DNA of 64,000 nt from Erysipelotrichaceae bacterium (GTDB taxonomy: Bacteria; Bacillota_I; Bacilli_A; Erysipelotrichales; Erysipelotrichaceae). Shown piece after piece: positions 16,314 to 23,605 of this stretch (the stretch's first letter is position 1; every line of letters begins with the position of its first letter). Under the pieces are notes generated by a model that was given only the letters and a program-made list of their open reading frames with translations, had not been told where the DNA came from and did no database searches. The stretch lies in contig JAFRLM010000007.1 in NCBI GenBank assembly GCA_017431225.1, positions 124,001 through 188,000 of the forward strand. Reading direction: 5' to 3'. Position numbers and translations under genes: made by a program.

Positions 16314-16802
16314 ATGAAAAGATACGTAACTATATTATCTATCATGCTGATGATGCTGACGCTTTTTGCCTGCAGAGGTTTTGGGACAGAGGAAGGAGAG
16401 ATCCGCATGGATGGTTTCAAAGAGTTTTATTACACCTACGAGAACATCAACTATAATGCGAAATACCAGCGTTACTACTTCTATGAAAAAGACGGAAAGC
16501 ATATGTTTTTCCATGACCGCCGTGAAGTTATCGACGATTACGGACCGGCGGGCGAAGCGGACCGCAACCGTTTCGGCGAATTTGAGCTGACGGAGGAGGA
16601 ATGGCAGCAATTCGCATCCTTCCTGCAGAAAGGCACGGTCCGCAACCGTCAGGAACATACTGAGAGCGGCGACAGCGGTCCCTGGATGTTTCTTTACCGG
16701 GAGGGGAAGGACCCGAAAGGACAGGAATTCGAATTTGATTCCTACAGCACTCTGAAAGAATTCGAACAGTTCTGCGACACACTGGCAGACACGGAAAGAT
16801 AG
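16314..16802 (+). CDS. Small lipoprotein of unknown function
   Basis: 162 residues. Signal peptide MKRYVTILSIMLMMLTLFAC ends in a lipobox with Cys at residue 20. The mature part is about 140 residues, rich in aromatic and charged residues (EFYYTYENINYNAKYQRYYF), of unknown fold. GAGGTG lies 7 nt before the ATG. A hairpin downstream probably ends the transcript. Confidence 0.7.
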   Translation: MKRYVTILSIMLMMLTLFACRGFGTEEGEIRMDGFKEFYYTYENINYNAKYQRYYFYEKDGKHMFFHDRREVIDDYGPAGEADRNRFGEFELTEEEWQQFASFLQKGTVRNRQEHTESGDSGPWMFLYREGKDPKGQEFEFDSYSTLKEFEQFCDTLADTER

Positions 16803-16834
16803 CATCCTATTTATCTATACTCTTAAGAATCACA

Positions 16835-16870
16835 GTCCGGACCTGCAAAGCAGAGGCACGGGCTTTTATT
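16835..16870 (+). terminator. Probable terminator after the small lipoprotein gene
   Basis: GTCCG pairs with CGGGC (one G.T), with an inner CCTGC/GCAG-GG stem around an AAA loop, followed by TTTTATT. Confidence 0.5.
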
Positions 16871-16960
16871 ATCTAATGCGATCGCCTGAGCATTCTGACA
16901 GGAATGAACAGCGGATACGGTTATAATTGTATAAAATCGATTACAATAAGTGGACAGTAT

Positions 16961-18382
16961 ATGTTGAAGTTCAAACCGTTTTCTCCGCAGGCACTCCTTG
17001 AAGCGCTTCCCTATATCAGACAGAATCCGTCTTTATGCAGTGATCTGACTGCCGGCTATTTGATTATGTGGCAGGAGGGCATGAATGTCTTTTTCTGTGT
17101 CCGCGATGAAACGTTTGTCATTCGCCAGGACATCGGGGTGCAGCCGGCATTCAGCTATCCTCTCGGGAAGGATCCGGAGGGAATGATCGATGAACTGCTC
17201 CGCTATACCGAAGAGCAGCATCTGCCGCTGCGCTTTTTCGCGGTCGACGAAGAAATTCTCAATAAGGTCAAAAGCGACAGCCGGTTAAATCCGTCAAAGT
17301 ATGCGTTTGACCGCCGCTGGAGCGATTATATCTATTCATTCGAGGAGGCAATGACCTTCCGGGGAAAGAAATACAGCGGTCAGCGCAATCATATCAATAA
17401 TTTCAAAAAACTGTACGGGGAGCCCGTCATCCGTGCTCTTCGTGAAGAAGACCATCCGGCAGTCGAAGAGATGCTGAGGGAATATGAGGCGGAACATCCG
17501 GATGCACTGGCACTGGAGCGTTTCGAAGTCGAACGGACGAAGGAATTGCTTTCTGTGTCCGCGCAGTTTGAAATGTTTGTTACCGGCTTGTTTATCGAAG
17601 AAAAGCTTGCCGCTTTCAGTATCGGCGAAGTAATAGGAGATATGCTGGTGATCCACGTGGAAAAAGCGCTGCGCCGCTACCGGGGGATCTACCCGGCATT
17701 GTATTCCGGTTTTGTCCGTTTTGTCTGCGATAGCCTCGGTCATCCTCTGAAATATGTGAACCGGGAAGATGATTCCGGTGATCCGGGACTGCGTACCTCG
17801 AAGATGCAGTACCAGCCGCTCATGTTGAAACATAAGTATCTCGTGCATGTCGCTACCCCGGCTTTACGGGCTGTTCAGCCCCTGACTCTTGAAGAAAACG
17901 GCATCTTTCTGACGGAATTCCGGGAAAGCGACAAAGCCGCCTATCTGCGGCTGAATACGGATATCGAAAACAACCGTTTCTGGGGTTATGACTACCGTGA
18001 GGATCTCTATCTTCCTTCCCCGCCAAGCGAGGAAGCTTTCTATGATTCTGTAGTTTACGATATGCAGGCCGGGGATTCCCTGAACCTGGCGGTCCGGCTT
18101 TCTGAAAACGGTGAAATGATCGGGGAAGCGGTCCTATGGAATTTCACTCCGGATTCGGCGGAGCTCGGTCTGCGCCTGTTTCCGGAATACCACGGAAAAG
18201 GACTGGGGAGATCCGCATTCAGGATGGCATCCGGTTATGCCGTGGATGTTTTAAAGCTTGTAGTACGTGCGCGCTGCTACCGGGAGAACGCTCTTTCCCG
18301 CAGAATGATTACAAGCTGCGGCTTTACTCCTTCAGCGCAGGACGAAACCTTCGACTGGTTTGAGCTGCCGGTGCGCAAATAA
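16961..18382 (+). CDS. DUF2156 (LPG synthase C-terminal-like) domain fused to a GNAT acetyltransferase
   Basis: 473 residues from ATG 16961 (MLKFKPFSPQ); an in-frame ATG at 16904 has no better support. Residues ~1-295 match the soluble DUF2156 domain found at the C-terminus of aminoacyl-phosphatidylglycerol synthases (Arg/Lys-rich RGKKYSGQRNHINNFKK, EMLREYEAEHP), without the membrane part. Residues ~305-473 are a RimJ/RimL-type GNAT domain (MIGEAVLWNFTP, LFPEYHGKGLGRSAF, RCYRENALSRRM). Both halves have GNAT folds, so this is effectively a triple GNAT-like protein. Substrates are unknown. No Shine-Dalgarno precedes the ATG. A perfect terminator follows. Confidence 0.8.
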   Translation: MLKFKPFSPQALLEALPYIRQNPSLCSDLTAGYLIMWQEGMNVFFCVRDETFVIRQDIGVQPAFSYPLGKDPEGMIDELLRYTEEQHLPLRFFAVDEEILNKVKSDSRLNPSKYAFDRRWSDYIYSFEEAMTFRGKKYSGQRNHINNFKKLYGEPVIRALREEDHPAVEEMLREYEAEHPDALALERFEVERTKELLSVSAQFEMFVTGLFIEEKLAAFSIGEVIGDMLVIHVEKALRRYRGIYPALYSGFVRFVCDSLGHPLKYVNREDDSGDPGLRTSKMQYQPLMLKHKYLVHVATPALRAVQPLTLEENGIFLTEFRESDKAAYLRLNTDIENNRFWGYDYREDLYLPSPPSEEAFYDSVVYDMQAGDSLNLAVRLSENGEMIGEAVLWNFTPDSAELGLRLFPEYHGKGLGRSAFRMASGYAVDVLKLVVRARCYRENALSRRMITSCGFTPSAQDETFDWFELPVRK

Positions 18383-18390
18383 GAGAAACT

Positions 18391-18417
18391 AAAAATGAGT
18401 TTGAAACTCATTTTTTT
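18391..18417 (+). terminator. Intrinsic terminator after the DUF2156-GNAT gene
   Basis: AAAAATGAGTT pairs with AACTCATTTTT, with additional T residues after it. It precedes the IS left flank. Confidence 0.8.
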
Positions 18418-18536
18418 GTGTCATCATCTATTCTTCCTCGTCTCATCTTTGCGGTGTTTATCAGCAACATAGATGTTGTCTGCTCTTTGATGTGCGGAAT
18501 ACTTATCAGGATTTGTTAGGAAACTAAGCGGGAATC

Positions 18537-18557
18537 CTCGGTTATTTAATTGCCGAG
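18537..18557 (+). repeat. Left-end subterminal hairpin of the IS
   Basis: CTCGG pairs with CCGAG, with an internal T.G, one mismatch and three A-T pairs around the loop. TnpA-type transposases recognise such single-stranded hairpins. Confidence 0.6.
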
Positions 18558-18625
18558 ATGAAAGCACACCTTAAAGAATCTTTTGGTTCTTTTCGTCATT
18601 CCGGCACATATATAAACATAGAAAA

Positions 18626-18634
18626 TGATATACT
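18626..18634 (+). promoter_or_regulatory. Extended -10 of tnpA (predicted leaderless)
   Basis: TGATATACT (TGn plus TATACT) ends 6 nt before the ATG at 18641. There is no Shine-Dalgarno. Confidence 0.5.
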
Positions 18635-18640
18635 ATGTGT

Positions 18641-19051
18641 ATGAAAGAATACCTCGTTCATTACAGGACTTCTGTATGTAATATCAATTATCATATGGTA
18701 TGGTCTGTCAAATATCGCAGAAAGATCCTGTCTCCTGAGATCGAAACGTATCTGAAAAGCCTTGTGCAGGAAATCGCTGAGGATAAAGGATTTACTGTTC
18801 ATCTGTTTGAATGCAGTGAAGGCGATCATATACATTGTTTTGTATCGGGACCTCCAAAGCTTTCCATAACAGCTATCATAAAATATCTGAAAGGTATTAC
18901 CGGCAGAAAGCTGTTTGAACAGTTTCCTGAAATCAAACAGAAGTTATGGAAGGGACAGTTGTGGAATCACTCTTATTATGTGGAAACGATCGGCTCCGTT
19001 TCAGAAGAAAATATCCGGCGCTATATTGAACATCAGTCGAAAGCTTATTGA
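18641..19051 (+). CDS. tnpA: IS200/IS605 HUH Y1 transposase TnpA
   Basis: 136 residues from ATG 18641; the ATG at 18635 directly abuts the -10 box and is less likely. The HUH metal motif is HIH in EGDHIHCFV. The catalytic Tyr is in the C-terminal helix ENIRRYIEHQ. Also present are VWSVKYRRKIL and GQLWNHSYYVETIG, typical of the family. It cuts and joins single-stranded ends in peel-and-paste transposition. Full length, with no frameshift. The tnpB gene starts 18 nt downstream. Confidence 0.92.
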   Translation: MKEYLVHYRTSVCNINYHMVWSVKYRRKILSPEIETYLKSLVQEIAEDKGFTVHLFECSEGDHIHCFVSGPPKLSITAIIKYLKGITGRKLFEQFPEIKQKLWKGQLWNHSYYVETIGSVSEENIRRYIEHQSKAY

Positions 19052-19069
19052 GAAGGGATATGAATTGAA

Positions 19070-20323
19070 GTGCTGCTGAGCCGCAAGACAGTTATAAAAC
19101 TCAACGAAAATCAGTCCAATATTCTTGGACATCTTTGTTATGCGGCATATAAGCTTTGGAACGTGTGTAATTACGAGAGGAAGAATTACCGGGAACTGGG
19201 GCAAAAGAAGCGCCCTGACTGGTACTGCCAGAAGAAAGCTCATAAAGATGACCTTTGGTTCAAATCTCTTCCTTCCCAGACAGCACAGGAAGTATGCAAA
19301 AAGCTGGATAAGGCATGGAAAAGTTACCACGTTCTTCTGAAAACAGGCGGAATCAAAAACCCGAATCCGCCCGGGTTTAAACAGGCACCGATGGAAATCA
19401 CCTATATGCAGAACGGGATCGTACACACGAAAAAAGACAAGAAGGTGCGGCTTAGCCTCCCCGGGAAACTGAAGAAATACATGCGCGCAGAATATGGTAT
19501 CGAAGACAATTACCTTTATCTGGAAAATCAGATTTTCCAGGATACAGATACCATCAAGCAGATCAAAGTGTATCCTCCGGAAAACGGGAAAGCTAAGGTG
19601 ATCGTGATCTATGAAGCGAAGTGTCCTTTGCCCATGGAGGGAAACGGCCATTATCTGTCCGTTGATCTCGGACTGCATAACCTTTTCGCTTGTTACGACA
19701 GTGACGGGAAGACATTCATTGCGGGACGGAAATATCTGAATATCTGTTACCGGTATGACAAAGAGATCGCACGGATACAGGCGCAATGGAGTAAGATCCA
19801 GTCTGCAAAAGGTATCGAATACCCAAAATCATCTGCGCATTTGAGAAAGATCTACCGGAAGAAGTATAACTGTATCAATGATTACCTCCACAAGGTCACC
19901 AGAATGATTGCGGAATACTGCAGGGAAAAAGGTATTTCTGCGGTTGTGATCGGCGATATCCGAAACATTTGTAAAACAGGCGATCTTGGACACGTGGTAA
20001 ACCAGAAGCTTCATAGTCTTCCCTATTCCAGAATCTATGAGATGCTGTCCTACAAGCTTGCACTGTACGGTATTCAAATGGTCAAAGAGAAAGAAACATA
20101 TACCAGTCAGTGCAGTCCGTATGCGCCTTCTGTAAGCAGAACGTATGCGGATAAAAAGAAGCGCGTAAAACGCGGTTTGTATAAAGAGGGAAAGGATGTA
20201 TTCAACGCAGATGCGGTAGGAGCCTTCAATATCCTGAGGAAGTATCTGGCAGAAAACGAAAAAGAAACCGAGATTCCGGTGAAGGGAATATCCGATCCCA
20301 TTGTAATCAAAGCAGCTGTATAG
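19070..20323 (+). CDS. tnpB: TnpB RNA-guided nuclease (variant with relocated RuvC-II acid and no zinc finger)
   Basis: 417 residues from GTG 19070; AGAAGGGA lies about 11 nt upstream. RuvC-I is YLSVDLGLHNLFA (Asp). RuvC-III is FNADAVGAFNIL (Asp). The RuvC-II strand reads VVIGDIRNI where the usual form is IED, so the classical Glu is absent; a Glu in KEKETYTSQC is the likely substitute, as known for a TnpB subgroup. The usual four-Cys zinc finger is reduced to one Cys (QCSPYAPSVS). TnpB proteins cut DNA guided by an omega RNA from the element's right end, favouring retention of the element. Confidence 0.88.
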   Translation: MLLSRKTVIKLNENQSNILGHLCYAAYKLWNVCNYERKNYRELGQKKRPDWYCQKKAHKDDLWFKSLPSQTAQEVCKKLDKAWKSYHVLLKTGGIKNPNPPGFKQAPMEITYMQNGIVHTKKDKKVRLSLPGKLKKYMRAEYGIEDNYLYLENQIFQDTDTIKQIKVYPPENGKAKVIVIYEAKCPLPMEGNGHYLSVDLGLHNLFACYDSDGKTFIAGRKYLNICYRYDKEIARIQAQWSKIQSAKGIEYPKSSAHLRKIYRKKYNCINDYLHKVTRMIAEYCREKGISAVVIGDIRNICKTGDLGHVVNQKLHSLPYSRIYEMLSYKLALYGIQMVKEKETYTSQCSPYAPSVSRTYADKKKRVKRGLYKEGKDVFNADAVGAFNILRKYLAENEKETEIPVKGISDPIVIKAAV

Positions 20324-20422
20324 TCTTTTCAATAAGACAGCAGTAAAGGTGTCATGGACGCACCCAGGAGCTGCACGGCCATTGGCTGTGTCAACCTGAT
20401 GCCCGGTAATTCAATTGCCGGG
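20260..20422 (+). ncRNA. Possible omega (reRNA) region at the right end of the IS
   Basis: By analogy with other IS605-type elements, the guide RNA scaffold comes from the tnpB 3' end and right end. The interval contains the tnpB 3' end and the 20402-20422 hairpin. The guide would start just after the true right end. Boundaries are inferred. Confidence 0.3.
20402..20422 (+). repeat. Right-end subterminal hairpin of the IS
   Basis: CCCGG pairs with CCGGG, extended by T.G and A-T pairs over a short loop. It shares AATTGCCG with the left-end hairpin. Confidence 0.65.
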
Positions 20423-20564
20423 TAGTTCACAATAAGGAAAACAGAGAAAGAGTTCTTTTCTGAATATAAAAAATGTGACCGCACACTTCTTTTTCCTGTC
20501 TGTTAGGGTGAGAAGGGTAAAGCCGTCAGAACTCTTCTCTCCCGCGGAGGAACAACAGGCAGAA

Positions 20565-21125
20565 ATGGAAGATTACGAGATCGTTGAGCTGTACTGGCAG
20601 CGCAGCGAGAATGCAATCAGGGAAAGTGACAGAAAATACGGAAGGTATTGTTTTAAGATCGCCCAGAATATCTTGTTTGACCGTTCCGACAGCGAGGAAT
20701 GTGTGAATGACACCTGGCTCAGAGCCTGGGAATCCATGCCTCCAAACCGTCCGGAAAGACTCGGAGCATATCTCGGGCGTATCACCCGCAATCTGGCGCT
20801 GAATCTCTACGAGAAGCTGACGGCGGAAAAACGGGGAGCCGGTGAGACGCCGGTCGTACTTGACGAGCTCAGCGAAGTGATCGGAAAGGAATCAGATGTT
20901 GAGGCAAACGTTGACCTGACACTTTTAAAGGATACGATCAACGATTTCCTGCGGCAGCTGGATAAGGAGACCCGTATCATCTTCGTACAGCGTTATTACT
21001 ATATGGCGACTGTCAAAGAGATCGCCGCCAATTTGCATCTGTCCGACAGCAAGGTCAAGATGACGCTGCTGCGGACCCGTGAAAAACTGCGCGTCTGGCT
21101 GCAGGAGGAGGGCTACGAGATATGA
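20565..21125 (+). CDS. ECF-like sigma-70 family RNA polymerase sigma factor
   Basis: 186 residues from ATG 20565, where the region-2 helix begins (EDYEIVELYWQRSENAI). The frame is open back to 20475, but that extension looks non-coding and Arg/Phe-rich. Region 2 has FDRSDSEECVNDTWLRAWE (core binding) and GAYLGRITRNLALNLYEK. Region 4 is a helix-turn-helix (KEIAANLHLSDSKVKMTLLRTREKL). GGAGG lies about 14 nt upstream. It overlaps the next gene, a membrane protein, by 4 nt, so that neighbour is the likely anti-sigma factor. Confidence 0.88.
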   Translation: MEDYEIVELYWQRSENAIRESDRKYGRYCFKIAQNILFDRSDSEECVNDTWLRAWESMPPNRPERLGAYLGRITRNLALNLYEKLTAEKRGAGETPVVLDELSEVIGKESDVEANVDLTLLKDTINDFLRQLDKETRIIFVQRYYYMATVKEIAANLHLSDSKVKMTLLRTREKLRVWLQEEGYEI

Positions 21126-21733
21126 AGAATACAGATCTCCTGAAAGCGATGAACGGGATCGATGAACAGTTCCTGCTTGAAGCGGATCCCTATCAGAAGA
21201 AGGTACGCCGTTCCTTTACCTTTAAGCGCAGCTGGAAGCTCGTTTCCGCTTTCGCGGTCCTGCTGCTTGCCGTCGGCATCTTCTATCCTCTCTACAACAG
21301 GCCTGTCTTCAACAATTTCGCCTCGGATTCAGCACCGAGTGCTGCCAACGATGTGATGGAGGAAAAAGCGGTCACGGAGGAAGAGATGCAAGAGCTCTTT
21401 GCGGAACTTCCGGAAACGATCGCCGGCAGCAGTCTTTCCGAAAGCTATATCCGGGATGAGCACAGCTCAGCTGCCGGTTACTGTGACAGTGAAGGCAGGG
21501 AAACGTTCCTTGTCCTGCGCCAAGATATCCCGTTCACGTATCCGTCCGTGATGCCGTCTTCCGATAACGGAAGGGAAATGCAGGACGCGCTGCCGTATAC
21601 AACAGTCATCGAAAACAGCGACGGCTGCTCTGTCTACTGGGAGAAAGACGGATTCTACTATTGTCTTGAGATCCGCGGCAGTGAAAACTGCAGTGCTGAT
21701 ATCATTGCGGAAGCGGTCGGTTCGATCCGCTGA
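21122..21733 (+). CDS. Single-pass membrane protein, probable anti-sigma factor
   Basis: 203 residues. A basic cytosolic N-terminus (about 1-38, KKVRRSFTFKRSWK) is followed by one membrane helix (about 38-58, FAVLLLAVGIFYPLY) and an outside domain of about 145 residues. There is no recognisable zinc anti-sigma HxxxCxxC motif. Its role is inferred from gene order: it overlaps the sigma gene by ATGA and precedes a DUF4349 lipoprotein, a common sigma/anti-sigma/DUF4349 arrangement in Bacillota. Confidence 0.7.
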   Translation: MKNTDLLKAMNGIDEQFLLEADPYQKKVRRSFTFKRSWKLVSAFAVLLLAVGIFYPLYNRPVFNNFASDSAPSAANDVMEEKAVTEEEMQELFAELPETIAGSSLSESYIRDEHSSAAGYCDSEGRETFLVLRQDIPFTYPSVMPSSDNGREMQDALPYTTVIENSDGCSVYWEKDGFYYCLEIRGSENCSADIIAEAVGSIR

Positions 21734-21746
21734 GGAGAATAAGAAA

Positions 21747-22625
21747 ATGAAAAAGATCTTGCTTGCATTATGTCTCTTCGTCGTGCTTCTGACAGGGTGT
21801 TCCTCGAAAAGCGGGACGAACCACTATACCGGCTCCTACGCTGTTACAAGCGAGGAAGCGAAAGGGGATTACGCGGAAGCTGAACAGGCGCCGCAGGCTT
21901 CAAACAGCGGCATCTCCCTGGAACAGAGCGACACCGAGAAACTCGTCTATACCGGCTGGATGTCGGTCGAGACGAAGGATATGGACAGTTTCCTCAAGGA
22001 ATTTGCGGAGCTGGTCAGACAGTATCAGGGCATCACCCAGAACATGACCGAAAACAATTACGGCAACCGCCGCAATCTGTCACTGACCCTGCGCGTCCCC
22101 GCGAAGGATTTTGAGAGTTTCATCGAAGCGCTGCGCAGCGGTTCCGGTTCGATCACCAACATCCATACGAACGTCGAGAACATCACCCGCCGCTACAATG
22201 ATAACGAGATCGAGATCGAAGCTCTGGAGACCCAGCACGCGCGTCTTCTTGAACTCATGGCGCAGGCTGAGGATCTCAGCGATATCATCCTGATCGAAGA
22301 GAAACTGACAGATGTGGAGACCCGTCTGAATATCCTGAAATCCTACCGCTCGGAGATGGACGAAGATGTCGCCTACAGCACGATCGATATCGAGATCAGT
22401 GAGGTAAAGACCTATACCCGCACATCCTTCGGACAGCGCCTGAAAGAGGCGTTTGAGAAATCCTGGATCGACTTCGCGGACGGCATGGGCAACTTCTTCA
22501 TCGGTCTTGTCTATTATCTGCCGGTGATCCTGCTTCTGGTGGTTCTCTGTCTGATCCTGCGCAAGCCGGTGGGAAAGCTCTTCGGCAAGCTCCGCCGGGG
22601 CCGGAAAAAGGAAACAACCGAGTAA
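21747..22625 (+). CDS. DUF4349 lipoprotein
   Basis: 292 residues from ATG 21747; GAGGAG lies about 9 nt upstream and the frame is open 81 nt further back. The lipoprotein signal MKKILLALCLFVVLLTGC has Cys at residue 18. Residues ~75-240 fit DUF4349 (KLVYTGWMSVETKDMDSFLK, LRVPAKDFESFIEAL, a coiled coil EIEIEALETQHARLLELM, and VAYSTIDIEI). A C-terminal membrane helix (about 255-278) is followed by a basic tail (LFGKLRRGRKK). The function of DUF4349 is unknown. Probable output or sensor of the sigma operon. Confidence 0.85.
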   Translation: MKKILLALCLFVVLLTGCSSKSGTNHYTGSYAVTSEEAKGDYAEAEQAPQASNSGISLEQSDTEKLVYTGWMSVETKDMDSFLKEFAELVRQYQGITQNMTENNYGNRRNLSLTLRVPAKDFESFIEALRSGSGSITNIHTNVENITRRYNDNEIEIEALETQHARLLELMAQAEDLSDIILIEEKLTDVETRLNILKSYRSEMDEDVAYSTIDIEISEVKTYTRTSFGQRLKEAFEKSWIDFADGMGNFFIGLVYYLPVILLLVVLCLILRKPVGKLFGKLRRGRKKETTE

Positions 22626-22652
22626 AGGAAGATATATCGCATTGCTTGAAAG

Positions 22653-22677
22653 CTTAACACGTCTGTGTTAAGTTTTT
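22653..22677 (+). terminator. Intrinsic terminator of the sigma operon
   Basis: CTTAACAC pairs with GTGTTAAG over loop GTCT, followed by T5. Confidence 0.82.
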
Positions 22678-22703
22678 CTTATTGAAAAGGCAGGGTGCGA
22701 GCC

Positions 22704-23270
22704 ATGAAAATAGCAGTATACTGCGGATCTTCCGCAGGCAATAAATCAGTATTCACAGAACGTGCCGGACAGCTCGGCAGAAAGATGGCCGAAAACGGAC
22801 ATACGCTCGTCTACGGCGGTTCCAAGACCGGCATGATGGGCGCGATCGCCGACGCGGTGCTTGCGAATCAAGGAAAGGTCATCGGTGTGGTCCCGGATGT
22901 ACCGGTCATCAAGGAACGGACACATCCCGGTCTTACGGAATGCATCTATACGGATACGATGGCGGAACGCAAGAGCCGCATGATCGACCTCGCGGACGCT
23001 TTTATCGCCATGCCCGGCGGTATCGGAACACTGGATGAGATCACCGAAGTCATCTCGCTTTCCAGCCTCGGCATCGTCAGCGGAGCGATCGTCTTCCTCA
23101 ATACTGAAGGCTATTATGACGGTGTAAAGGAACTGCTGAAGAATGTTGTCTTCAACGGCTACGGCCGTCCGGAATACTTTGAACGTATCCTTTTCTCCGA
23201 TGATCCGCAGGAGATCGTTGAATTCATCGAACGCTGCGGAAGCGTGAAGGAACAGGAGGAAAAAGAATGA
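22704..23270 (+). CDS. LOG family protein (nucleoside 5'-monophosphate phosphoribohydrolase-like)
   Basis: 188 residues from ATG 22704; GCAGGGTG precedes it. A GTG at 22695 is in frame. Motifs VYGGSKTGMMGAIA and PGGIGTLDEITE define the LOG/TIGR00730 family, formerly called lysine decarboxylase-like. Members release free base from nucleoside monophosphates; the bacterial role is uncertain. The stop overlaps the next gene's start by 4 nt, linking it with the MazG-like nucleotide pyrophosphatase and suggesting nucleotide clean-up. Confidence 0.88.
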   Translation: MKIAVYCGSSAGNKSVFTERAGQLGRKMAENGHTLVYGGSKTGMMGAIADAVLANQGKVIGVVPDVPVIKERTHPGLTECIYTDTMAERKSRMIDLADAFIAMPGGIGTLDEITEVISLSSLGIVSGAIVFLNTEGYYDGVKELLKNVVFNGYGRPEYFERILFSDDPQEIVEFIERCGSVKEQEEKE

Positions 23271-23605
23271 TCTCGGAAGAAACCGTCAGAAAGATCTTGC
23301 AGTTCACGGAAGACCGTGACTGGGATCAGTTCCATTCGCCGGAAAACCTCGCGAAATCGGTTGCGATCGAAGCCGGGGAACTGTTGGAATGTTTTCAGTG
23401 GAGCGGTGAATACGATCCGGAGCACACAGCCGAAGAGCTGGCGGATGTGATGAACTACTGTATCCAGCTGGCGGATAAGCTCGGACTCGATATGGATCAG
23501 ATCCTGCTGGATAAACTGGAAAAGAATGCGAAAAAATACCCGGTCGAAAAAGCGAAGGGCAGCAATCGGAAATATACAGAACTGGACAGGGAGGAAGAAA
23601 GATGA
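23267..23605 (+). CDS. MazG-like nucleotide pyrophosphohydrolase
   Basis: 112 residues. The all-alpha NTP-PPase pattern is clear: AIEAGELLECFQW and EELADVMNYCIQLAD supply the E-x2-E and E-x2-D metal ligands. This small type (RS21-C6/dCTPase-like) cleaves non-canonical or excess dNTPs to dNMP and PPi. The ATG overlaps the LOG stop, and its own stop overlaps the amidohydrolase start, giving a tight three-gene operon. Confidence 0.88.
   Translation: MISEETVRKILQFTEDRDWDQFHSPENLAKSVAIEAGELLECFQWSGEYDPEHTAEELADVMNYCIQLADKLGLDMDQILLDKLEKNAKKYPVEKAKGSNRKYTELDREEER

Larger units (their letters stand above)
18537..20422 (+). mobile_element. IS200/IS605-family insertion sequence with tnpA and tnpB
   Basis: The element has subterminal imperfect palindromes at both ends (18537-18557 and 20402-20422) sharing the core AATTGCCG, an HUH transposase gene and a TnpB gene on the same strand. 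As in this family there are no terminal inverted repeats or target duplications. The exact cleavage sites probably lie about 10-20 nt outside the hairpins and cannot be fixed without an empty-site comparison. Both genes are intact, so it may be active. It sits between the DUF2156-GNAT gene and the sigma factor operon without disrupting either. Confidence 0.85.

Noticed and set aside
18383-18640. Additional small genes in the IS left flank
   Set aside because: No open frame with a ribosome binding site was seen; the region holds a terminator, the left-end hairpin and the tnpA promoter only.
20475-20564. N-terminal extension of the sigma factor
   Set aside because: Family similarity begins at 20565; the extension is Arg/Phe-rich and covers the likely promoter/leader.
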